DNA from: Diphasiastrum complanatum | Taxonomy: Eukaryota > Streptophyta > Lycopodiopsida > Lycopodiales > Lycopodiaceae | Length of the DNA stretch: 64,000 nucleotides | Direction: 5' to 3' | Assembly: GCA_029204225.1 (NCBI GenBank) | Contig: CM055103.1 | Coordinates: 44,340,604 to 44,404,603, forward strand | Shown: piece after piece, positions 56,653 through 64,000 of the stretch | How positions within the stretch are numbered: the first letter of the stretch is position 1 | Layout: each line of letters begins with the position of its first letter | Notes under the pieces: generated by a model | Database searches by the model: none | What the model saw: the letters and a program-made list of their open reading frames with translations, nothing else | Told to the model about the DNA's origin: nothing | Made by a program: the position numbers and the translations under genes

Positions 56653-59600
56653 TTATGAACTGATCAAGTGGTGCGTGATTCCTTTAATTGTCGATGGCTT
56701 ATGTCTTTGGACATTTATGATTTCGGTGATTCATTGCCTTGCTTGTTTTTGAAATGCTGCTTGGATTATGCATTTACTTTTTCATATTAGCACTCCTGAA
56801 GAAGATCCTAAACCACCTCCCTGGGCATTAGTTTTATCTTTAAATTCTGACTGTACATGCTTCCGTCATCTTGCGTTTTTGCACTTCAGTCTCCCGAAAA
56901 GCCACCCATATGTTGCTATTTCATTCGCTCTTGTACCTGGTGATAATTCTGCAAAAATTAATCATGTACTCCATACTTATGAAAGAAAAATGAATATGAC
57001 TCTTTTTTACTAGATATTTGGTTCTCAGATGACGTGTTGTAGGTTTTTGGGTTTGCTTTCACCAAAGTGTACTGTGGACTCTCAGATCTTGTAAACAATG
57101 CTAGATCTTTAGACTCTAAGTAGAATCATCTACGTACTCCATCCATTCTTCTCCAGTATGTGGCTTATGATACAGCCTGCTTGCGGGAGTATTCTCTTCA
57201 AATCAATCACTATAGCTTCAGTGTAACTACTGTAAAGCGTTCAACCTGTTAAGTACTCTTGTGAGCTCAACCGTGTCTTTTTCCAAAAAAATACGTGACA
57301 ATCACGCTCATGATTTCAGATGAGGACTACTTGAGTAAATCTAGCTTTTCATCTTCAATCCTCAGATTCTTTCAAAATGATCTACTTTTGTCAGTGTAAT
57401 GCATTTGCTTTTTGAATAGTGGGCACTTGACCCACTTCTTGATAGCTGACAGTAGCCTGTGATAAATATGCAATGAGTAGATTGGATGATTATCTGTATC
57501 TAGGCCTTTGATTGATTTGTTACAGTGTAAATGTAAATGAGGTACTGCGTTTTATTACATGAGATTGCAATATGACGTTGTATGCTTACGGGTACTTCAG
57601 GTGTAACTTTTTGTGTACTGTGATTTATCTTCATAAATGGTTATGGGCTGAGGATCTTGTTGGGAGAGAGGATCAAGGGGAGCAGAGGGAACAAAGAAGA
57701 GATATGTAGATCCCAAGGGGCAGTCGAGAGAGCATGACCAGGCAGACCTCATACCTAGTAAAGGGGAGAAGAGCATGTGTTGGACGTAGCTCTATATTCG
57801 ATAAAATACAAGTGTATTTAATATCGAGTTTCGGGGCCTTTGCTAATGAAATTTTTCGGATGACCGAAAAAACTAAGGGAGGAAGAAAATGAGACACCTG
57901 AGTAGGTAAATGTGATTGTGTTGTGTAATTTGAATTGGTAAATAATCCCTGTACGAAACTTGCATAGCACCAGTTTATTGAATTCATTAAGTTGAATTTA
58001 TTTTTGAATATCTATAGGACCATGAGTTGATCCTATTTGTTATTGGAAACTGTGACATGGAACGAGAATGACACTTGGTTCACATTTGTATTGTAAAGAG
58101 CCTTATTCCTAAGAGTTGGAACTCTCAGATGGTAGGAATTCGGGAATTATAATACCAACTAGATGGGTTGTTTTATGTGATGGTAAAACCATGTATAGAT
58201 TCTTGTTAAATCACAAATGATTCATTAGGAACAGATATGGGGGTACTCCAGTGTTTGGTGGAATAGATATGTGCATGTTTGGTATAGGAAATCCAGATGG
58301 AGTTTTTAAGATCTCAAGATTATCGGATAATGCAGTTAAAGATCTTCTTGAAGATTGGATCCTATGTTTGGATATAGGATGGTCAGATAATCTTTTTGAT
58401 TTTCTGTTGATCAGATTTAAAAGCAAAGAACTTTCTTGGAGAAAAAACTGATGGTATGGGACATTAGTGATTTCGAAGGGGAATTCTTGTGCGAGAATGA
58501 TCTGTAGACCAGTGGTTAGTATTTACATTATTAGTAATGCTAACAGTTGAAACCATTGGTTAAACTTGTTTAGGGTATTTGGAGTGGTTATGAGATATAG
58601 ATCCAGATCCTTAAATGGTATCTCATAAATTCCAAATCAGAAACCCTTAAAAGATATTTCTCATTTGATTTAAATCTCTACTTTTGTGAAATTTCTTAAA
58701 TACGACACAATTGAATTGAGATTCATATAATTCCGTCCAGTGTAGAACTAGGTTTTGAAGGATTGTTAAAGTTATATGAATTTATGCTTCCATTTCAGTT
58801 TTGTGAATATAGCTCAAAATCAATTGATGTTTTCAACTGATTAAGTGGAATTTAGGCTTCCTGAGCCCAAATGTTTATCTCTATTTGATAGTTGATTATT
58901 GAGAGTAATGTTTCTATCACTCGGGATAAGATATTTTATGATTTTGAGGAAAAAGTCCGGTTTGTAATAGTATTGGATACTCATTACTGACTTTTTTGAA
59001 TCTTCAATATCTTATACGTTGTCTCCTGGGAACTTTTTAATCAAAATTTTGGAATTTCTTTTAAAAGGGGGAGAAGAAAATGATAGGAATAAGACTTTCA
59101 TGAGATCAACCAGTTGCATAGATTTCTTTTGTGGAATCTTATATGTGTGCAATGGTGAAACTATCCAGTGGGAATAGAGGAAATCTCTAGTGATTTATTG
59201 AATAATCTGGAACTAGAGGAGTTTTGGGGGTTTTGAGCTGTTAGATATTCATGATTATGGATCGTGGTGGTAAAGATTAATTTAAGATTTTGTTGAGTGG
59301 ATCGGATTGAATAAAGTTTTAATCTTAACCTTATGTCCAAAGGTGTCTGTATAAGTCAGTTTGTAGACTAAGATTTGAAGTAGGTTGATTGGATGAAGAA
59401 TTGTGTTTGTAAAATTTGATGGTTGGAAAACTTGTGATGAGGAATTATTCACTTCAGAGATTTCCCATATATGCTATTTACTCAAGAGAAATAGAGTCTT
59501 CTGTAGCTGAGTTACAAGATTTTCAGTGATATATGTGAGTAACATATGCGGATTTTGGAGGAATCTGCCAGATAAGGACATATGTGTTTATGTGCTGGGT

Positions 59601-60850
59601 CATAGTGAGATTATTCTCATATGAGCACGATTAATCTTGTTTGGATCTACTATGTATTCCTGGCTACTAAAGTTATCTGGTGCACTTAACCTAGTCGTTG
59701 AACATAGACATATGATCAAGTATTGTAATTGACAATTACTTGCAGAGTTAACATATATGTTCTGATAGATCTATTGGGTAATTTAAAAATGATTTGGATA
59801 AGGATTTAAATTTGGTGTTATACTAGTATAATTGAATTCTTCACCTAGACATTTAAGATTTCTAAATCATGGGCAATTGACTTGAGTAGTTAATTTACTC
59901 CTGTGGAAATTAATTGCTAAAATAGACAGTGTGAAGAGAATTCACCAGAAACTGTTTGTTTTGGGTGTATTGTTTGTAAGACACATAATTCATGAGTCAT
60001 TTGGATTCATTAGTAGATTGAGTGCATAGGATATATGAAATTCTTGGATTTGAAATTCAGCAGAACTTTGTAATCTCTAGATGATGTTCTAGGGGAATGT
60101 ATAAAATTTATGTTGTTAAAGACGAATGTTGTAATGGTCTTTAATTACTTGGTTGATTGTAGAATTTGGAACTCATAATCTGATTAAGATTCGGTTTGAA
60201 AGAATATTCTTGAAATCCAATGATTTTCCTTGTGGAAAAGATTTCAGAATGATTCCTATATTTCCTAAGTTGTATGTTGTGCATATACTCCAGTATTTTT
60301 TAATGATGAAGTATGGTTTTGGAATCTTGTAGATTATGATTGACGAATTATAAGATTCCAAATGTTTATGATTGACGGATCATAAATAGATACTTAAGAG
60401 TCATTAGAAAATTATAAAGAAATGTGAGGATGTTCAAGATAATGAGTAATTCTTCATCAATTGGGAGAGTCGAGGATTTGAACTCTAAATTTCTTTACTC
60501 CAGTGCATACTTGAGATTGTATGGATGTCACAGGCATTTTCATTAGGTAATTGGTTACTTATGAGGAATTTGCTTACCTTAGTGGATGGCATTCTACTAC
60601 AAATTGTAGTCTATAAGTGCTTGTGTACAGAGTTCAATCTATATCTCCAGTTTTATGGGAGACAGGTAAATCTATTAAGATACAGATAGTTGCCAATTTC
60701 TTGCATATGGTGCTAGAAATGGGGCTATTAACTCGTTAGAGCAAGAAGTACTTTGGACTGAGTTATAATTGTCTGAGACTCGATGGATCTCCTAGAGATT
60801 TTAGATGACTGAATTGTGGTATTTTATAATATTTGGATATTCTAAGAATA
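56653..60850. other. long gene-poor, AT-rich stretch
   Basis: No ORF over 104 codons and no domain recognised on either strand; the longest (57673-57987 minus) has no convincing similarity. Small local duplications occur, for example TTATGATTGACG(A/G)AT twice near 60337-60380. It may be intron, old intergenic DNA or an unrecognised LTR. Confidence 0.4.
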
Positions 60851-60851
60851 T

Positions 60852-61199
60852 TTGTACCGAGAAGCATTATTTTTTGCAAGAAATGCTCAAAATTCAAATG
60901 ATGATGCTTTTGTGATGTATTCATGTATGCTTGCTAATGATGGAGATCTAGATCCATGGTGGATTGATAGTGGTGCAAGCTCACACATGACTTTTCACAA
61001 AGAGTACTTCACTTCTTTGTTAGCATATGAAGATGACAAGAAGGTGATGTACACGGCCAATGATGGTGAATGTGCAATCAAAATGATTGCCACAATTCTT
61101 ATTTCTCTCTCTACAAATAGGAATGTTCATTTGAAGGATGTTTTGTTCATACCTTCCACTACCAAGAATTTACTTAATGTGAGTCAATTGCAAAGTTGA
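60852..61199 (+). pseudogene. copia H: protease
   Basis: DPWWIDSGASSHMTFHKEYF has an intact DSGA active site, followed by YTANDGECAIKMIAT and VLFIPSTTKNLLNVSQL. The domain looks complete in itself and then hits a stop (TGA at 61197). Confidence 0.88.
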
Positions 61200-62330
61200 G
61201 TTTGATGGAGATGCTTGCATGATTAAAAGGAAGGATATCTTGATTGCAAAAGGTAAAAGGCAAGGGAAGTTGTTCAAATTAGATGCTTGTGTTATGCTGA
61301 CCAAGTTGGATTTGTGGGAAGTGAGCAAATACCTATTCAAGAGGTTTGGCATAAAAGGATGGGGCACCTCAACTTCAAGTCATTGGAGGTAATGGCTAAG
61401 AAGCAAGTTGTGATTGGTCTTCCAAGATCCTTAACTAGCATCAATCATGTTTGTGAGTCTTGTGCTTTGTCAAAGTCACATAGATTACATTATGCTAGAT
61501 CTACGAGGCCTTTTCAAGTTGTACATTCGGATATATTTGGAATTAGTACAATTAGCAATAGTGGAGCTAAGATGTATGTAACTTTCATTGATGATTTTAG
61601 TAGATTTTGTTGGATCTATCTACTAAAGAGCAAAGATGAAGTGTATGATGTCTTTGTGAAGTTCAAAAATGCAAGGGAGAACCAATTTTTCACAAGGATC
61701 AAGTGCTTAAGGAGTGACAATGGTGGAGAGTACATATCTACCAAGTTTAAGGCTTTTTGTGATGAGCATGAGATCAAGAGGGAGTACACAACTTCAAGGA
61801 CACCACAATAGAATGAAGTGGTTGAGAGGAAGAATAGGACTTTATGTGAAAGTGCCAAAGCCATGAGATTAGGTGCTAATCTTTCAAAACCATTTTGGGA
61901 TGAAGCTTTGTTGTGTGGTAACTTTCTATGCAATAGGTGGCCAAGTGCTATATTGGATGGAAGAACACCTGATGATAGGACAAAGGAGGATCCATCTTCA
62001 AGGAAATGTATATTTGTTGTATATAGTGAGGTGAGTAAAGCCTACAATGTTTACATTCCTACTACTAATAAGGTGATTATTGGTAGAGATGTCATTTTTG
62101 ATGAGGGGAATATTTTAAAGGTGTCTTCAAGTGATGATGTTGTGGATGGATCTAACATTCTTGATGTTGATGTAAAGGATCCTACTTTAGATGGTGATGA
62201 TGAGGACCTTCATCAAGTCAAAATCCAAGGAGAACATCAAGGGAAAGACAAATGCCTTCAAGGCTCACATTTGATGAGAAAGGTAAGCAAGTTGTTGGAG
62301 GTACACACTTTGCTTTCCAAACCTCTTTTG
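61200..62330 (+). pseudogene. copia H: pre-integrase and integrase
   Basis: EVWHKRMGHLNFKSLEVMAK and CESCALSKSHRLHY (zinc domain), VVHSDIFGIS (Asp 1), CLRSDNGGEYISTKF (Asp 2), and after a stop VVERKNRTLCESAKAM (Glu region). About 60 residues are missing after GRTPDD, where the C-terminal FGC block should be, before SSRKCIFVVYSEVSKAYNVY. The linker is shortened. Confidence 0.88.
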
Positions 62331-63059
62331 ATAAACCTACTTGTGTGTGTAGATGAAGCAAAGAACAAAGAGGAGTGGATCCAAGCAATGGATCTTGAGT
62401 ATCAAGCTCTTATGAAGAAGGACAAGAAAGCTATTGGATGCAAATGGATCTTCAAGGTGAAGACAATCCAAGATGGCTCTATCAATAAGAATAAAACAAG
62501 GTTGGTGGCAAAAGGATATGCTCAAGAACATGGTATTGACTATGATGAAACCTTTGCACACATGGCAAATATGGTAAGCATTTGCGTCATCATCTCTCTT
62601 GCTACGCTTTATGGATGAGATCTATGACAAATGGATCTCACAAATGCTTTTTTGAATGGTGATCTTGAGGAGGAAGTGTACATGGAACAACCCGAGTGCT
62701 ACATTTCACCTACAAAGCCAAATCATGCGTGTCTTCTACAAAAGAGCTTATATGGCCTTAAGCAAACACCAAGGAGTTCGTATGCTAAGCTTAACATTTT
62801 TTTACTCTCTCAAGGCTTTGTTATGAGTGAGTGTGATCATTCACTTTATTATAGGTTTGCTGAAAATGATGTTACCATCTTGCTAATCTATGTGGATGAT
62901 ATCACCTTGAGTGGCAGAGACAACCAAGATGTGGAGGATATCAAGAGTGCTCTCAAGAGTGAGTTTGAGGTGCATGATCTTGGTCATTCGCATTACATTT
63001 TAGGAATAGAAGTGATTAAATTTTCTCAATCTACTTTCATTTGTCAAGAAGTATGCTAA
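62331..63059 (+). pseudogene. copia H: reverse transcriptase
   Basis: AIGCKWIFKVKTIQDGSINK, RLVAKGYAQEHGIDYDETFA, then after a stop at 62616 MDLTNAFLNGDLEEEVYMEQ, SLYGLKQTPRSSYAKLN and the catalytic IYVDDITLSG, ending at HDLGHSHYILGIEV. The frame is lost at about 63057. Confidence 0.9.
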
Positions 63060-63400
63060 TTTTATTATAGAAAGATTTCATATGGTAGATGCAAAGTCTT
63101 GTGACACACCTATGGAGTCAAATGTAAAGCTAACTATAAGAAGTAATGAAAGATCCTTTAAGGACATTACTCTCTATAGAAAGCTAGTTGGTTCACTCAT
63201 CTATCTAACCATCACAAGACTAGATCTAAGCAATGAGCCAATTTATGCAAGATCTTAGAGGGAGCAAGTCTTGGGAAAGGAGGTGGAGCTTCAACATGTG
63301 TCCTGAAGGGAATGTGTAGCTGATATCTTCACCAAAGCATTGGGAAAGGACTTGTTCATGAAACATAGGACTTCACTTGGAGTGTTATCAAAGTCTATGC
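63060..63400 (+). pseudogene. copia H: RT end fused to RNase H end
   Basis: MVDAKSCDTPMESNVKL, KDITLYRKLVGSLIYLTIT, then a jump directly to GKEVELQHVS and CVADIFTKALGKDLFMKHR. Most of RNase H is deleted. Confidence 0.8.
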
Positions 63401-63412
63401 TATTTGTATATT

Positions 63413-63716
63413 TGGCAATTGAGGCCAATTGAGGCCAATTTTCATGTTAAACTTAGAGTTTGACTTTTCAAAGTTATATTAGTCTAAAAGCATTCGAATA
63501 AACACTTTTTGGAAGTGTGGGAAAGTGTAGTACACGAGTTTTAGAAGATTCAAAATTGAATAGTAAAGACATTGAATCTAGTCACAATAATAGTAGGGTT
63601 TTTCATTATGGAACAAGTGTCAAATTAGGTTTGGACCTGTTATAAAAGGATGTAACTCGTGGGAAGAGAAACATTCTATCTCTCTTATCTAATTTCATGC
63701 TTATACATGAGTTCTT
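63413..63716 (+). repeat. probable 3' LTR of copia H
   Basis: A 12-bp unit AATTGAGGCCAATTGAGGCC (two copies) precedes a TGTTAAACTTAG start at about 63445. A TATA box (GTTATAAAAGG) near 63640 fits an LTR promoter. The right end is not identified. Confidence 0.5.
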
Positions 63717-64000
63717 TTGGGTTCATCTATCCATTGGTGCACTATAGCCGACACCATCGACTCGACAATCTTCGAAAGACGTTCGAACATAACAGTTACA
63801 CTTCATGTCTTAAGGACTATGGTTACTACTATCGAATGGGACTTCACGCCTGCTTCACTGTACAATCGGCTTAAAGGCTGACGACCAATAGAGTAACAAT
63901 GCGTTGTATATAAATATAGAGTAAGATGCAAAGACGAGTATCAGATCAGATGAATCGCATCAGTAGTGTAATTGCTGAGATATCTAGCACTATTGTCTAG
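63716..64000 (+). other. sequence sharing a short block with the insert in copia E
   Basis: TTTGGGTTCATCTATCCATT onward matches about 31 bp at 51907-51937. A 71-codon ORF across this point (63659-63874) includes RLDNLRKTFEHN, faintly like the gypsy RT HLxNLRKTFE phrase, but nothing else supports it. The window ends inside this sequence. Confidence 0.25.

Larger units (their letters stand above)
60852..63400 (+). mobile_element. copia element H, 5'-truncated
   Basis: Plus-strand copia pol starting just before the protease and ending with the RNase H tail. Gag, primer site and 5' LTR are missing. An internal deletion removes the RT/RNase H junction. A probable LTR follows at 63445. Confidence 0.82.

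Noticed and set aside
57673-57987. 104-aa minus-strand ORF
   Set aside because: No domain, low complexity in places, and surrounded by non-coding AT-rich DNA.

Overview
This is a window of plant nuclear DNA, most likely from a flowering plant. It is AT-rich and made almost entirely of decayed, nested LTR retrotransposons. The plant assignment rests on many Ty1/copia pol fragments with plant-type primer-binding sites (TGGTATCAGAGC, complementary to initiator-Met tRNA), Ty3/gypsy pol and gag remnants, long GA microsatellites and a fragment of an LRR gene. I see no bacterial operon, CRISPR array, rRNA, tRNA or intact conserved host gene. Features on both strands are broken by stops, frameshifts and deletions. 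One retroelement frame is uninterrupted (717 codons, minus strand, 27936-30089).

Layout. 1-4.5 kb: an unidentified ORF open at the left edge, LTR-like DNA with a TATA box, an LRR pseudogene scrap, a cluster of a GTCCATYGCTGGAC-like motif and a 140-bp GA repeat. 4.5-12.8 kb: two copies of one copia family (A, minus; A', plus) joined head to head into a long inverted repeat. 12.8-14.3 kb: a deleted copia (G). 15.0-34.3 kb: an unidentified minus-strand coding locus split by nested copia elements. Element C (16266-26718) carries element B (20048-26292, 5-bp duplication AAGAC) inside its 3' LTR, and element D (27025-31593, duplication CAAAG) sits upstream. Removing D and one CAAAG copy restores the host reading frame across the junction.

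34.3-35.9 kb is LTR-like DNA with short degenerate repeats, G-box palindromes and a 36-bp inverted repeat. 35.9-54.9 kb: a minus-strand Ty3/gypsy pol in three pieces (54.43-54.94, 47.15-47.36 and 35.9-37.7 kb). Between the pieces lie copia F fragments, a plus-strand gypsy gag element (40.0-44.6 kb) and copia E (47361-54424, duplication TTTGT). Element E itself holds a 2-kb unidentified insert. 55.0-55.6 kb: a copia RT/RNase H fragment (I). 55.6-60.85 kb: gene-poor sequence with a G-quadruplex motif and a GC-richer island. 60.85-63.4 kb: a 5'-truncated copia (H) followed by its probable LTR.

How the parts relate. None of the elements looks autonomous. D retains LTRs, primer site, polypurine tract and an open gag-protease frame, but has lost the integrase catalytic residues and the RT core, so it would depend on enzymes supplied by relatives. 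By eye the D LTRs differ at about a dozen sites in 700 bp and the B LTRs at nearly thirty in 790 bp. That ranks D younger than B, and B is younger than the C it interrupts.
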